Source of the DNA: Brachybacterium equifaecis
GTDB taxonomy: Bacteria > Actinomycetota > Actinomycetes > Actinomycetales > Dermabacteraceae
Direction: 5' to 3'
DNA length: 34,886 bases
Assembly: GCF_023509525.1 (NCBI RefSeq)
Contig: NZ_JAKNCJ010000014.1
Location: 1-34,886, forward strand
Made by a program: the position numbers and the translations under genes. Positions 14,372 to 23,474 of this stretch are shown here, one piece after another (position 1 is the first letter of the stretch; every line of letters starts with the position of its first letter). Below the pieces are notes generated by a model. The model worked only from the letters and a program-made list of their open reading frames with translations, searched no databases and was not told the origin of the DNA.

Positions 14372-14464
14372 GGTGTTCTCCTTCATTACGACTGGTGCTG
14401 GCAGGGAGAGCCTACCCGGACCGAGCGGTCCGGGGCGTCCGGCGCGCAGGGCGCGCCGCTCCGA

Positions 14465-14493
14465 CGCACCGGCGGCGGGCCGCCGCCGGTGCG
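14465..14493 (-). terminator. Hairpin between fabH and acpP
   Basis: A perfect 12-bp GC-rich stem (14465-14476 with 14482-14493) and a 5-nt loop, just after the fabH stop. It may be a partial terminator or an mRNA-processing boundary. Confidence 0.65.
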
Positions 14494-14500
14494 TGGGCGA

Positions 14501-15502
14501 TCAGGGCAGGATGAGGACCTGTCCCGCGTAGACGAGCCCGGCGCCGAAGCCGATCTGCACGACGACGTCGCCGCTCTTCGCGGTCCCCTCCTGGATGAGG
14601 CGATGGGTCGCCAGAGGGATCGAGGCGGCGGAGGTGTTGCCGGTGGTCTCGATGTCGCGGGCGATCGTGACGGACTCCGGGAGCTTCAGCTGCTTGGCGA
14701 GCTCGTCGACAATGCGCATGTTCGCCTGGTGGGGGACGAACACGTCGATGTCCTCGACGGTCAGTCCCGACTCGTCCAGGAGCTGGCGGATGATCTCGGC
14801 GGTGTGCCACACCGCCCAGCGGAAGACGGTACGGCCGTCCTGCTCCATCGTGGGCCAGGCGGCGGATCCGTCGCGGAAGTCCGTGATCGAGCCGGTCATC
14901 CGGATGGTGCTCCAGCTGTCGCCGTCGCCGCCCCAGATCGTCGGGCCGATCTTGGGGACGTCGGAGGCCGCGACCACGGCCGCGCCCGCGCCGTCGCCGA
15001 GGAGGAACGAGATCGTGCGGTCCGCCGGGTCGACGTAGTCGGAGAGCTTCTCCGCGCCGACCACGAGGACGTTGCGGGCGCTGCCGGAGCGGATGAGGGC
15101 GTCGGCCTGGCCGATGCCGTAGCAGAACCCGGCGCAGGCCGCGGAGATGTCGTATGCGACGGCAGTCGGGCAGCCGAGCTTCCCGGCGAGCAGCGTCGCG
15201 AGCGACGGCGTCGCGTACGGGAAGGAGATCGTGGAGACGATGACGACGTCGATCTCGTCAGGGGAGATGCCCGAGGTCTCGATGGCCTCTCGCGCGGCCT
15301 TCTCGGCGAGATCCGCGACGCCGAGCTCAGCGCTCGCACGGGTGCGCGAGACGATGCCGGTGCGCTGGCGGATCCACTCGTCGGAGGAGTCGATCGGGCC
15401 GACCAGATCGTCGTTCGGCACGTCGAGGTCGCCGCGGGCCGCGCCGTAGGCGAGGACCTGGGATCCGGGGACGGTCGCGCGGGGGCGCAGGGTGATGGCC
15501 AT
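14501..15502 (-). CDS. fabH: 3-oxoacyl-ACP synthase III
   Basis: This 333-aa enzyme starts fatty-acid synthesis by condensing an acyl-CoA primer with malonyl-ACP. The catalytic triad is visible: C123 in SAACAGFCYG, His in VFVPHQANMRI and Asn in ETTGNTSAAS. The SSDEWIRQRTGI motif near the N-terminus is typical. The ATG at 15502 follows the fabD stop by only 2 nt, with GGAG inside the fabD end, so the two are coupled. Usual length for the family. Confidence 0.96.
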   Translation of the reverse strand: MAITLRPRATVPGSQVLAYGAARGDLDVPNDDLVGPIDSSDEWIRQRTGIVSRTRASAELGVADLAEKAAREAIETSGISPDEIDVVIVSTISFPYATPSLATLLAGKLGCPTAVAYDISAACAGFCYGIGQADALIRSGSARNVLVVGAEKLSDYVDPADRTISFLLGDGAGAAVVAASDVPKIGPTIWGGDGDSWSTIRMTGSITDFRDGSAAWPTMEQDGRTVFRWAVWHTAEIIRQLLDESGLTVEDIDVFVPHQANMRIVDELAKQLKLPESVTIARDIETTGNTSAASIPLATHRLIQEGTAKSGDVVVQIGFGAGLVYAGQVLILP

Positions 15503-15504
15503 GG

Positions 15505-16485
15505 TCAGTTCTCCTCGGTGAGAGCGCTGGGGGTGTCGGTGAGTCGCGCGGAGTGCTCGCGGACGAATGCTCGCGCCGCCTCGAGGTCCTCGGGGGTGTT
15601 CAGGGACTGCAGGGCCACGCCCTTCAGCTCGCGCTTCGCGAGGCCGACGAGGGTGCCTGCCGGTGCCAGCTCGAGGATCCCGGTGACGCCCGCCTCGGCG
15701 AACTCGCGCATGCAGGCCTCCCAGTCGACGGGGGAGGCGACCTGCTGGACGATCAGCTCGACGAATCGATCGCCGGTCTCGACGAGCTGCCCGCCGGCGT
15801 TGCTGAGCAGACGGAGCGCGGGAGCGGGATCGGCGGCGGTCAGCTCGGGGGCGAACGCAGCGAGCTCCTCGCGGGCGGGGGCCATGAACGGCGTGTGGAA
15901 GGCGCCTGCGACCTGCAGCGGGATCACGCGCGCCTTGGCCGGGGCATCCTCGCGCAGCGCTGCGAGCGACTCGGCGGCCCCGGCGGCGACGACCTGGCCC
16001 GCGGAGTTGATGTTCGCCGGCGTGAGGTCATGCCGGGCGATCGCCGCCATCACCTCGTCGCGGTCCCCGCCGACCACGGCCGCCATGCCGGTGGGCTCTG
16101 CGGCTGCGGCGCGCGCCATGGCCTGCGAGCGAACCGCCACCAGGCGCAGCGCGTCCTCTTCGCCGAGGACGCCCGCCAGAGCCGCCGCGGTCACCTCGCC
16201 CACGCTGTGCCCCGCGAGCACGTCCGCGGAGCGCGCCGGGTGCAGCGCGTGATCGTCGGCCCCGAGCTGCTGGGCGGCGAGGATGCCCGCGGCGACCAGG
16301 AGCGGCTGCGCGATCGCGGTGTCGCGGATGGTGTCGGCGTCCGAGACGGTGCCGTGCTCGACCAGGTCGATGCCCGCGTGCTCGCTCATGGCGGCGAGCG
16401 AGGCGCGGACGCCGGGCAGGTCGAGCCAGTCGTTCAGGAAACCGGGCTTCTGCGCCCCCTGACCGGGGCAGACGATGGCGAGCAC
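15505..16485 (-). CDS. fabD: Malonyl-CoA:ACP transacylase
   Basis: This 326-aa acyltransferase loads malonyl groups from CoA onto ACP. It has the oxyanion motif CPGQGAQ at the N-terminus, the nucleophile S94 in AGHSVGE, and the catalytic His in AGAFHTPFM. The GTG at 16485 has GGAGG 6 nt upstream, and the residues that follow (LAIVCPGQGAQ) leave no room for a later start. It is the first fab gene, 79 nt after the GntR regulator, and all run in the same direction. Confidence 0.95.
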   Translation of the reverse strand: MLAIVCPGQGAQKPGFLNDWLDLPGVRASLAAMSEHAGIDLVEHGTVSDADTIRDTAIAQPLLVAAGILAAQQLGADDHALHPARSADVLAGHSVGEVTAAALAGVLGEEDALRLVAVRSQAMARAAAAEPTGMAAVVGGDRDEVMAAIARHDLTPANINSAGQVVAAGAAESLAALREDAPAKARVIPLQVAGAFHTPFMAPAREELAAFAPELTAADPAPALRLLSNAGGQLVETGDRFVELIVQQVASPVDWEACMREFAEAGVTGILELAPAGTLVGLAKRELKGVALQSLNTPEDLEAARAFVREHSARLTDTPSALTEEN

Positions 16486-16564
16486 GAGGATCCTCCAGGG
16501 GTGTGGGTACGGTGGGACAGCGGTTCCGGGTGCGCCTGATCAGGGACCTGGCGCACTCGGGGGG

Positions 16565-16969
16565 TCAGCGGGCAGGAGCCGCCGCGGAGTCGGCGCGGAG
16601 ATCCGCGAACGCATCGAGGACCATCTGCGCCGAAGCCTCTGCCCCGAAGCCGTGCTCCGCGGCCAGTTCGGCATAGGCGCGGGCAGCGGATTCGAGGCGG
16701 GAGCCGACGGTGTCCAGCGGAGCGACCACCGTTCCTGCGCGGCCGCGGGTGATCACCAGCTGGGCCTCGCCGAGCCGCCGGAAGGCCTTCGCGACGGTGT
16801 TGACGGCGACCCCGGCCTCCGCAGCGAGCGCGCGGACCGTGGGCAGGCGCGTGCCGGGTGCGAGTCGGCCGTCCTGGATGGCGCGGGCGATGGAGGTGTG
16901 GATCTGCTGGGCCGGGGAATCCAGCGAGGTGCGGTCGATGCGGACGATCCCGTGCAGGACCGTCCGCAT
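16565..16969 (-). CDS. GntR-family regulator, short YtrA-like type
   Basis: This 134-aa protein has a GntR winged helix in residues 15-80: PAQQIHTSIARAIQDGRLAPGTRLPTVRALAAEAGVAVNTVAKAFRRLGEAQLVITRGRAGTVV. A short helical tail (YAELAAEHGFGAEASAQMVLDAFADL) follows. The lack of a ligand-binding domain places it in the small YtrA-like subgroup. Its location between aceE and fabD suggests it links acetyl-CoA supply with fatty-acid synthesis, but this is inference. The start at 16969 gives the usual lead into the winged helix. A hairpin separates it from aceE. Confidence 0.85.
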   Translation of the reverse strand: MRTVLHGIVRIDRTSLDSPAQQIHTSIARAIQDGRLAPGTRLPTVRALAAEAGVAVNTVAKAFRRLGEAQLVITRGRAGTVVAPLDTVGSRLESAARAYAELAAEHGFGAEASAQMVLDAFADLRADSAAAPAR

Positions 16970-16985
16970 CGACTGCGCACCCTGG

Positions 16986-17007
16986 GCCCCCGCGAGCGCG
17001 GGGGCCT
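16986..17007 (-). terminator. Terminator hairpin after aceE
   Basis: A perfect 9-bp stem (GGCCCCCGC with GCGGGGGCC) and a 4-nt loop, 19 nt past the aceE stop and before the GntR start. No T-run follows. Confidence 0.7.
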
Positions 17008-17025
17008 CCGGGGACGGCGGAGTGC

Positions 17026-19776
17026 TCAGGACTCGCCGCCGAAGGAGCCGGACTCGCCGGCGTTGACGTTGAGGAGGTCGTACTTCTCGATGGCCTGGGC
17101 GACCGTCGAGGGATCGACCTTGCCCTCCTGCACGAGCATCTGGAGGGCCTTGACGACCATCGAGTGCGCGTCGATCTTGAGGAAGCGGCGCGCCGCGGGG
17201 CGGGTGTCCGAGAAGCCCCAGCCGTCGGCCCCCAGCACGCCGTAGCGCCCGGGGATCCACTCGCGGATCATGTCCGGCACGAGGTAGTCGTAGTCGCTGG
17301 TCGCGACGAACGGGCCCTCGACACCGTCCAGGCGCTGGGAGATCCAGGGGCGGCGCACGTCCTCCTCCGGGTGGAGGAATGCGTGGGCGTCGGCCTCGAG
17401 GGCCTCCTTGCGCATCTCGGTCCACGAGGTCACCGACCACACGGTCGCCCGCACGCCCCAGTCCTCCTCGAGGATCGCTCGCGCATGGCGGGCCCACGGC
17501 ACGCCGACGCCCGAGGCGAGCAGCTGCACCTCGGGGCCCTCGCCCTGAGGAGCCTCCTCGAGCACGTACATGCCCCTCAGCAAGCCCTCGACATCCAGGC
17601 CCTCGGGCTCCGCAGGCTGCACGTACGGCTCGTTGTAGACCGTGATGTAGTAGAAGACCTCCTGCAGGCGGGTCTCATCGCTGCCGTACATGCGCTGCAG
17701 GCCGTCGCGGACGATGTGCCCGAGCTCGTAGCCGTAGGCGGGGTCGTAGATGACCGTTCCGGGGTTCGTGTAGGCGAGGATCGGGGAGTGGCCGTCCATG
17801 TGCTGCAGGCCCTCGCCGGCGAGCGTCGTCTTGCCGGCGGTCGCGCCGATCACGAAGCCCTTGGCCATCTGGTCGCCGGCGGCCCAGAAGAAGTCGCCCG
17901 AGCGCTGGAACCCGAACATCGAGTAGAAGATGTAGAACGGGATCATCGGCAGGCCGTGGGTGGCGTAGGACGTTCCCGCCGCGGTGAAGGCCGAGGTCGA
18001 GGAGAGCTCGTTGATGCCCATGTGCTTGATCTGGCCCTGCGGGGACTCCTTGTACGCCAGCAGCAGGTCGCGGTCGACCGAGATGTAGTTCTGGCCGTCG
18101 GGGTTGTAGATCTTCGCCGTCGGGAACATGGCATCCATGCCGAAGGTGCGGGCCTCATCGGGGATGATCGGCACCCAGCGGGGCCCGATCTCCTTGTCGC
18201 GCATGAGGTCCTTGAGCAGCCGCACGAGCGCCATGGTGGTGGCGATCTCCTGCTTGCCCGAGCCGCGCTTGACGACCTCGTAGGCCTTGTCGCCGGGGAG
18301 CTCGAGGGTGACCTCCTCCGTCGGGCGCTGGGGGACGACGCCGCCCAGGCTGTCCCGGCGCGAGCGCATGTACTGCATCGCCTCGGAGTCCTCGGCCGGC
18401 ACGTAGAACGGAGCGTTGTAGAGCCCGTTCTCCAGCAGCTGCTCGTCGGTCAGCGGGATGTTGAGAGTGTCGCGCAGGGACTTGAGGTCGGCCTCGGTGA
18501 ACTTCTTCATCTGGTGGGTGGCGTTGCGGCCGGCGAAGGTCTTGCCGAGGCGGTAGCCCTTGATGGTCTGCACGAGGATGACCGAAGGCTTGCCCTTGGT
18601 CTCCGTGGCCGCCTTGAAGGCGGCGTAGATCTTCTTGGTGTCGTGGCCGCCGCGGTTGAGCTTCCACCAGATGTCGTCGTCGCTCATGCCCTCCACGAGG
18701 GCCTTGGTGCGGGGGTCGCGGCCGAAGAAGTTGTCGCGGATGAACGCGCCGTCCTCGGTGCGGTAGGTCTGGAAGTCGCCGTCGGGGGTCGCGTTCATGA
18801 GGTCCACGAGCGCGCTGTCCTTGTCGGCCTCGAACAGCGGATCCCAGCCCGAGCCCCAGACCACCTTGATGACGTTCCAGCCCGCGCCGCGGAACTGCGC
18901 CTCGAGCTCCTGCATGATCTTGCCGTTGCCGCGGACGGGCCCGTCCAGGCGCTGGAGGTTGCAGTTGACGACGAAGGTGAGGTTGTCCAGGTGCTCCTTG
19001 GCGGCGATGTGCAGTGCGCCGCGGGACTCGACCTCGTCCATCTCGCCGTCGCCGAGGAATGCCCAGGTGCGCTGCTGGGAGGTGTCCTTGAGACCGCGGT
19101 TGTGGAGGTAGCGGTCGAAGGAGGCCTGCTCGATCGCGTTGACCGGGCCGATGCCCATCGACACGGTCGGGAACTCCCAGAAGCTCGGCATCGCGCGCGG
19201 GTGCGGGTAGGAGGGGATGCCGTCGGGGCTGGAGACCTCCTGGCGGAAGCCGTCGAGCTGCTCCTGGCTGAGGCGCCCCAGCATGAAGGCGCGGGCGTAG
19301 ATGCCGGGGGAGGCGTGGCCCTGGAAGAAGACGTGGTCGCCGCCGCCCTCGTGATCGCGGCCGCGGAAGAAGTGGTTGTAGCCGACCTCGTACATGTTGG
19401 AGATCGAGGCGTAGGACGAGAGGTGCCCGCCGACGCCGACGCCGGGGCGCTGCGCGCGGTGCACGACCATCGCCGCGTTCCAGCGGATCGCGTTGCGCAC
19501 CTCCTTCTCGAGGCGGAGGTCGCCCGGGTACTCCGGCTGATCCTCGACGTCGATGGTGTTGACGTAGTCGGTCATCAGGGAGTCGGGCAGGTGGAGATCG
19601 GCCACGCGCGCGTGCTGGATGACGTGCTGCAGGACCTCGGTGGCCCGCTCCTCGCCGCGATGCGAGATGAGCTCGTCGACCGAGTCGAGCCACTCCCTGG
19701 TCTCCTCAGGATCGGGATCCTCCGCGTGGGACGGGAGATTGATTCCGATGGGACGGGGGGCGTCGTTCGTAGTCAC
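17026..19776 (-). CDS. aceE: Pyruvate dehydrogenase E1, homodimeric type
   Basis: This 916-aa enzyme decarboxylates pyruvate with thiamine diphosphate and feeds the pyruvate dehydrogenase complex, giving acetyl-CoA. The ThDP/Mg motif GDGEMDE...[23 protein letters not shown] and [26 protein letters not shown] are typical of actinobacterial AceE, as is the length. The GTG at 19776 has AAGGA 5 nt upstream and begins [15 protein letters not shown]; longer extensions are low-complexity shadow. It lies directly upstream of the fab cluster, which uses its product after carboxylation. The E2 and E3 subunits are not in the window. Confidence 0.95.
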   Translation of the reverse strand: MTTNDAPRPIGINLPSHAEDPDPEETREWLDSVDELISHRGEERATEVLQHVIQHARVADLHLPDSLMTDYVNTIDVEDQPEYPGDLRLEKEVRNAIRWNAAMVVHRAQRPGVGVGGHLSSYASISNMYEVGYNHFFRGRDHEGGGDHVFFQGHASPGIYARAFMLGRLSQEQLDGFRQEVSSPDGIPSYPHPRAMPSFWEFPTVSMGIGPVNAIEQASFDRYLHNRGLKDTSQQRTWAFLGDGEMDEVESRGALHIAAKEHLDNLTFVVNCNLQRLDGPVRGNGKIMQELEAQFRGAGWNVIKVVWGSGWDPLFEADKDSALVDLMNATPDGDFQTYRTEDGAFIRDNFFGRDPRTKALVEGMSDDDIWWKLNRGGHDTKKIYAAFKAATETKGKPSVILVQTIKGYRLGKTFAGRNATHQMKKFTEADLKSLRDTLNIPLTDEQLLENGLYNAPFYVPAEDSEAMQYMRSRRDSLGGVVPQRPTEEVTLELPGDKAYEVVKRGSGKQEIATTMALVRLLKDLMRDKEIGPRWVPIIPDEARTFGMDAMFPTAKIYNPDGQNYISVDRDLLLAYKESPQGQIKHMGINELSSTSAFTAAGTSYATHGLPMIPFYIFYSMFGFQRSGDFFWAAGDQMAKGFVIGATAGKTTLAGEGLQHMDGHSPILAYTNPGTVIYDPAYGYELGHIVRDGLQRMYGSDETRLQEVFYYITVYNEPYVQPAEPEGLDVEGLLRGMYVLEEAPQGEGPEVQLLASGVGVPWARHARAILEEDWGVRATVWSVTSWTEMRKEALEADAHAFLHPEEDVRRPWISQRLDGVEGPFVATSDYDYLVPDMIREWIPGRYGVLGADGWGFSDTRPAARRFLKIDAHSMVVKALQMLVQEGKVDPSTVAQAIEKYDLLNVNAGESGSFGGES

Positions 19777-19953
19777 GCTGTCCTTCTCTCGTCGAAAACC
19801 GGCCGCGGCGCACGCCCGCCGCAGTGGCGTGGACGTAGCCCGACCCTCGTGCGCCCAGCGTACCTGCGAGGGCGTCCTCGCGGGATGCCCGCCGCCCTTC
19901 GGGCGTGATCCGTGCATCACCCGCCGGACTCGCCCCTCCGTGACCAGCCCGCG

Positions 19954-19984
19954 TTGTGATCGGGGCGACGTCCTGGCATAGGAT
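19954..19984 (+). promoter_or_regulatory. Candidate promoter of DUF3052 gene
   Basis: TTGTGA (19954-19959) and TAGGAT (19979-19984) with a 19-bp spacer, about 75 nt before the start at 20059. The -10 is good; the spacer is longer than usual. Confidence 0.4.
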
Positions 19985-20058
19985 CGTCCAGCACGCCCGG
20001 GCCCTGCCCGGCGCCCCCTGCGTCCGCACGTCTTTCCCACTCATGAAGGAGCACTTGG

Positions 20059-20463
20059 TTGTCTCAGTCGCCAGAAGCCACCGCAGAGGTCCTCAGCCTC
20101 ACGACCGGTCAGGTGGTCCAGGAGATCGGGTACGACGACGACGTGGACCACGACCTGCGCGAAGCGGTCGAGGACATCATCGACGCCGACCTCGAGGACG
20201 AGGACTACCGCGACATGGTCGACGCCGTGCTGCTGTGGTGGCGCGAGGACGATGGGGATCTGACCGATGCGCTGGTCGATTCCCTCGCCATGCTGACGCC
20301 CGGGGGGCCCATCTGGCTGATGATCCCCAAGGCCGGCCGCGACGGCCATGTGCTGCCTGCAGAGATCGAGGAGGCCGCGAGCACCGCCGGCCTGCGCATG
20401 ATGGGCAGCCGGAACCTCGCTGCGGAGTGGAACGGACTGCGCCTGGCGACTCGCCAGAACTGA
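20059..20463 (+). CDS. DUF3052 family protein
   Basis: This 134-aa acidic protein matches the actinobacterial DUF3052 family: LTTGQVVQEIGYDDDVDHDLREAVEDIIDADLEDEDYRDMVDAVLLWWREDDGDL, then LVDSLAMLTPGGPIWLMIPKAGRDGHVLPAEI, ending RNLAAEWNGLRLATR. The function is not established to my knowledge. The start is TTG, with AAGGAG 8 nt upstream. It is divergent from aceE and upstream of tRNA-Val. A small hairpin (GTGCC/GGCAC, 20482-20495) may end its transcript. Confidence 0.9.
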   Translation: MSQSPEATAEVLSLTTGQVVQEIGYDDDVDHDLREAVEDIIDADLEDEDYRDMVDAVLLWWREDDGDLTDALVDSLAMLTPGGPIWLMIPKAGRDGHVLPAEIEEAASTAGLRMMGSRNLAAEWNGLRLATRQN

Positions 20464-20497
20464 TCCGCCCAGGATCACCGCGTGCCCACGGGCACCC

Positions 20498-20571
20498 GGG
20501 GCGTTAGCTCAGCTGGTCAGAGCAATTGGTTTACACCCAGTCGGTCGGGGGTTCGAATCCCTCACGCCCCA
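20498..20571 (+). tRNA. tRNA-Val (TAC), CCA not encoded
   Basis: Acceptor GGGGCGT/ACGCCCC, D-arm TAGCTCAGCTGGTCAGAGC, anticodon loop TTTACAC with TAC, and T-arm GGGGGTTCGAATCCC. After the discriminator A (20571) the DNA reads CCC, not CCA, unlike the two other tRNA genes in this window. The recombinase gene of the adjacent island ends inside this tRNA on the opposite strand. Confidence 0.93.
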
Positions 20572-22216
20572 CCCAAAGTGTCTTACGGGAACAGGCGACA
20601 TCGCTGTTCCCGGTCGCTGAGCCTGTCGAAGCGTCCCGTTTAGCTTCCTTGCCTCCGGTCATCTCACGCACGATGCTGGCGAATGGCTCCGCGAGGCAGG
20701 GGCGTAGTTGTTCGTCCTCGGTGATCTCCAGCCGCGTGTAGAACGCCTGGTTCGCCAGCCTCCTGCTCCCGTCATCGGAGTGGGCGTAAGCGTGGTGGGC
20801 GTCGGTGAGGAGCCGCAGGCTGTCGTGGAGGAACGCTCGACCTCCTGTGTGCCGCTCATCGTGCTCGCTCAGACGCTGCTCGATGTCGGCGAGCCCGGCG
20901 CGGATGCGGTCCTGGTGTCGCTTGAGCGTTGGCAGGTCGATGGCGTCAGCGAAGTGCGCGGCCAGCAGCTTGTCGCTCTCTGCTTCCAGGCGCGCCCGGT
21001 TCGCGGTGAGGTCAGCGAACTCCTGATCGCGGCCAGCAGATCGCTTGTCGAACGCGGCGTCGACTTCGGCGGCGAGGTGCCGGTAGTCGTCTTCGCTGAT
21101 CGTGATGCTCGCGTAGGAGTCTTCGACCAAGCGCTCCGCAACCTGGACGGGCACCGCTCGGCGGGTGCAGGTTGTCCGTTTTGATGCTCTACCGGAGCAG
21201 ACGAAGTAGGCGTAGGTCGTGCCTCTCGGATTGGTGGCGAAGTCCAGCAGCATCCGCGACCCGCAAGTGCCGCAGTGCAGCAGGCCTTTCAGGTGGTGAG
21301 CGTGCTGGACGTGCCTGGTTGCGTGCGCGTTGCGAGCCTTCAACAGCGACTGCACCTGATCGAACAACGCTGGCTTCACAATGGGCTCGTGCGCGCCGGG
21401 ATGCAGCGCGCCCTTGTAGCGGATAACTCCGGCGTAGTACGGGTTCGTCAACACACGGTAGAGCGCATTCTTCCCCAGCGGCCTGGATGGACGCTTCGGC
21501 GACGGCACCGACACCAGGCCACGCGCGGTGAGATCCCGCAGCAGCGCCGTCACAGAGGTCTCGCCGGCGGCGTAACGCTCGAACGCCCACGCGATCAGCG
21601 GTGCACGTTCGGGATCAACCTCGACGGTGCGTATCTCGCGGCCTTGGTCGTCGGTCTGGCGCACGTTGAGGTAGCCGATGGGAGCGCGTCCTGGGGTACC
21701 GCCTTGCGCGACCTTCTGCGTCAGCCCCTTGGTGACTTCGGTGGCAAGGTTGCGGGAGTAGAACTCCGCGATGCTCGACATGATGCCGTGAACGAGCATC
21801 CCCGAAGGCGTCTGATCGATCGACTCGGTAGCCGACACGAGCGTGACCCCGGCGCTGATGAGCGCTTCGTGAATCTTCACATCATCGGCGCGGTTACGGG
21901 CGAGCCGGTCGAGCTTGTGCACGATGCAGAACTGCACCCGCGACGCGGCGATGAACGCCAGCATGTCCTGCAGCCCGTCACGATCCGCTGAGCGCGCTGA
22001 TTCTCCGGCGTCGATGAACTCGCGCACGATCCGCGCGCCCAGCTCGTCGGCTTTCCTCGCGTTGGCCTCGCGCTGGGCGGGGATCGAGAAGCCTTCGTCG
22101 GTGCCGCCGCGCTCGGCCTGCTCCCGCGTCGAGACGCGGAGGTAGGACACAGCCAGCATGACGGGGGTCTCGGCGGCCCGCTCGGACGTCGTGGTGTCGA
22201 GTGTCGCGGTGCTCAT
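20531..22216 (-). CDS. Large serine recombinase (integrase)
   Basis: This 561-aa protein should catalyse integration of the island. The N-terminal resolvase domain has the nucleophile S29 in AVSYLRVSTREQ and the helper segment HKLDRLARNRADD. The recombinase domain (about residues 190-300, PIGYLNVR...LTNPYYAGVIRY) and a zinc ribbon (HCGTCGSRM...FVCSGRASKRTTCTRR) follow, then a coiled-coil region. The ATG at 22216 has AAGGAGG 6 nt upstream. The C-terminal residues (VGREGFEPPTDWV) are read from the antisense of the tRNA-Val 3' part, so the gene overlaps the tRNA by 41 nt. This marks the island edge and the likely attachment site. Confidence 0.94.
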   Translation of the reverse strand: MSTATLDTTTSERAAETPVMLAVSYLRVSTREQAERGGTDEGFSIPAQREANARKADELGARIVREFIDAGESARSADRDGLQDMLAFIAASRVQFCIVHKLDRLARNRADDVKIHEALISAGVTLVSATESIDQTPSGMLVHGIMSSIAEFYSRNLATEVTKGLTQKVAQGGTPGRAPIGYLNVRQTDDQGREIRTVEVDPERAPLIAWAFERYAAGETSVTALLRDLTARGLVSVPSPKRPSRPLGKNALYRVLTNPYYAGVIRYKGALHPGAHEPIVKPALFDQVQSLLKARNAHATRHVQHAHHLKGLLHCGTCGSRMLLDFATNPRGTTYAYFVCSGRASKRTTCTRRAVPVQVAERLVEDSYASITISEDDYRHLAAEVDAAFDKRSAGRDQEFADLTANRARLEAESDKLLAAHFADAIDLPTLKRHQDRIRAGLADIEQRLSEHDERHTGGRAFLHDSLRLLTDAHHAYAHSDDGSRRLANQAFYTRLEITEDEQLRPCLAEPFASIVREMTGGKEAKRDASTGSATGNSDVACSRKTLWVGREGFEPPTDWV

Positions 22217-22284
22217 CGTGGGCCTCCTTGCCGGGGTGCTTCTTGGTGTCGATCCTCTCGCGCACCCCTGACAAAACGAAGAAC

Positions 22285-22464
22285 TCAGTGGCGCGCAGAC
22301 GCCAGGTCCTCGGGCGGTGGAAGCCCGTAGGGGTCGGGTTCGCCGTTCACCCAGGCGCGGTGACGGGCCTCGGCGATGCCCAGCACCCACTCGATCAGCT
22401 TGCCGAGGTCAGGCTCCTCGCGCCGCGTCACCCGCAGCCCCAGATTCCTCTCGTCGCCTCGCAT
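22285..22464 (-). CDS. Small hypothetical protein next to recombinase
   Basis: A 59-aa product from ATG 22464 (MRGDERNLGLRVTRREEPDLGKLIEWVLGIAEARHRAWVNGEPDPYGLPPPEDL...). The frame could begin at a GTG as far up as 22500. It is charged and mostly one helix, with a Pro-rich end and no known domain. Similar short proteins occur next to recombinases in actinobacterial islands, so it may be an accessory or excision factor, but this is a guess. It lies 68 nt upstream of the recombinase on the same strand. No strong ribosome-binding site is visible. Confidence 0.6.
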   Translation of the reverse strand: MRGDERNLGLRVTRREEPDLGKLIEWVLGIAEARHRAWVNGEPDPYGLPPPEDLASARH

Positions 22465-22587
22465 GCCAGACAGGTGCACGGGCCTCCACACGATGCACAC
22501 TTTCGCCCGTCCGCCCGTCTCCGCTTTGAGGTCACACGCATCTTGCAGATCGAGGATTCGCCACTTACGTCGGTGACGAAACTTGCG

Positions 22588-22593
22588 TACCGT
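22588..22593 (+). promoter_or_regulatory. Probable -10 box, leaderless start at 22599
   Basis: TACCGT (TANNNT type) lies 5 nt before the ATG at 22599, and there is no Shine-Dalgarno sequence between them. It is the same sequence as the -10 before the HTH gene at 3070. Confidence 0.5.
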
Positions 22594-22598
22594 AGAGC

Positions 22599-23312
22599 AT
22601 GGCCACCAAACGCTACGACCCCACAGCGACCGACTTCAACGGCCGCTACTCCCGCTGGGTCGCCGCACTCGAATCAGGCGACGATACCGAGCTACTTGAA
22701 GCGACCCTGGCACTCCCGACGCTCAACCAGCGCGTGCTCAAGAAGCTCGCCGCAGTGGACCGAGACGAGCCCGACTCGACGGTGCGTGCGGAGCGAAAGC
22801 GCGTGATCGTGCTGCTCAGCGAGATCAACGCAAACCAGGCCGCACGCCTCCGTGAACGGAAGCAGGCGGAGCAGCGCCGCCGGGACCGAACGGTACGTGT
22901 TGAGCGCCGAGTCGAGCTGCCGACCACCTGCGCACGGTGCGGCACCAAGCTCAAAGAGGTGAAGTCCACCGGTAGGCCGCGCCTGTACTGTTCTCCCGCT
23001 TGCCGCAAGGCCGCCTACGAAGACCGCCGCGCCCACCGCGACGGCGCCGTCAAGGTGCAGGTCGTCGAGAAGGTCGTCACCGAGGTACGAGAACGCCGCA
23101 TCGAACTGCCGCACCCGCGCAGCGACTGCATCAACGCAGTCCTGGCCGACGACGACCTCATGGTCTCAGTGATCTGGACACTCACTGCCCTCGTGCGAGA
23201 CCGCACCCGCAATGCGTACGGCCCTGACCAGCCGAGGTTTGGGAAGCTCTCGCATCACGTCCAGGCGCTCCATGCCGCACTCGTCGAGCGGGCAGCCGCC
23301 AGCCCTCCGTAG
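22599..23312 (+). CDS. Zinc-finger protein, putative island regulator
   Basis: This 237-aa basic protein contains a four-Cys site: C111-x-x-C114 (TTCARCGTKL) and C131-x3-C135 (RLYCSPACRKAAY). The YCSPACRKAAY part recalls CGNR-type or small DNA-binding zinc fingers. The first 100 residues are helical and charged (RKRVIVLLSEINANQAARLRERKQAEQRRRDR), probably a coiled coil or DNA-contact arm. The C-terminal part (DDLMVSVIWTLTALVRDRTRN...KLSHHVQALHAALVERA) is helical. It is divergent from the recombinase pair and upstream of hsdM. A role in island regulation is inferred; I know no named family. Confidence 0.72.
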   Translation: MATKRYDPTATDFNGRYSRWVAALESGDDTELLEATLALPTLNQRVLKKLAAVDRDEPDSTVRAERKRVIVLLSEINANQAARLRERKQAEQRRRDRTVRVERRVELPTTCARCGTKLKEVKSTGRPRLYCSPACRKAAYEDRRAHRDGAVKVQVVEKVVTEVRERRIELPHPRSDCINAVLADDDLMVSVIWTLTALVRDRTRNAYGPDQPRFGKLSHHVQALHAALVERAAASPP

Positions 23313-23324
23313 TTCGACGATCCC

Positions 23325-23340
23325 GTGTCGGGCGCGACAC
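23325..23340 (+). promoter_or_regulatory. Hairpin upstream of hsdM
   Basis: GTGTCG, loop GGCG, CGACAC: a perfect 6-bp stem in the 162-bp gap before hsdM. It may end the zinc-finger transcript or be an operator for the hsd genes. CACTCTGAG, which follows at 23337, loosely resembles the CACTCTAG core repeated at 27026-27081. Confidence 0.35.
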
Positions 23341-23474
23341 TCTGAGAGAATGTCAGCGGTGGCGCCTATCGTCATCCGTGCGGAGCGAAGCCATCGGTTC
23401 CAGTGTGATCTGCGTGCAGACGGTTCACCGCGCCCCGTGACCGGACACCCGAAGCACGACTCTAAGGACATGCG

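Noticed and set aside
11788..16252. Long plus-strand open frames over deformylase, fabF, acpP and fabH/fabD
   Set aside because: Low-complexity Arg/Ala/Gly products in other frames of clearly recognised genes.
16858..19908. 1016-codon open frame on the plus strand
   Set aside because: It is the antisense of aceE, Gly/Val/Arg/Leu-rich with no domain, and arises from the GC-rich third codon positions of the real gene.
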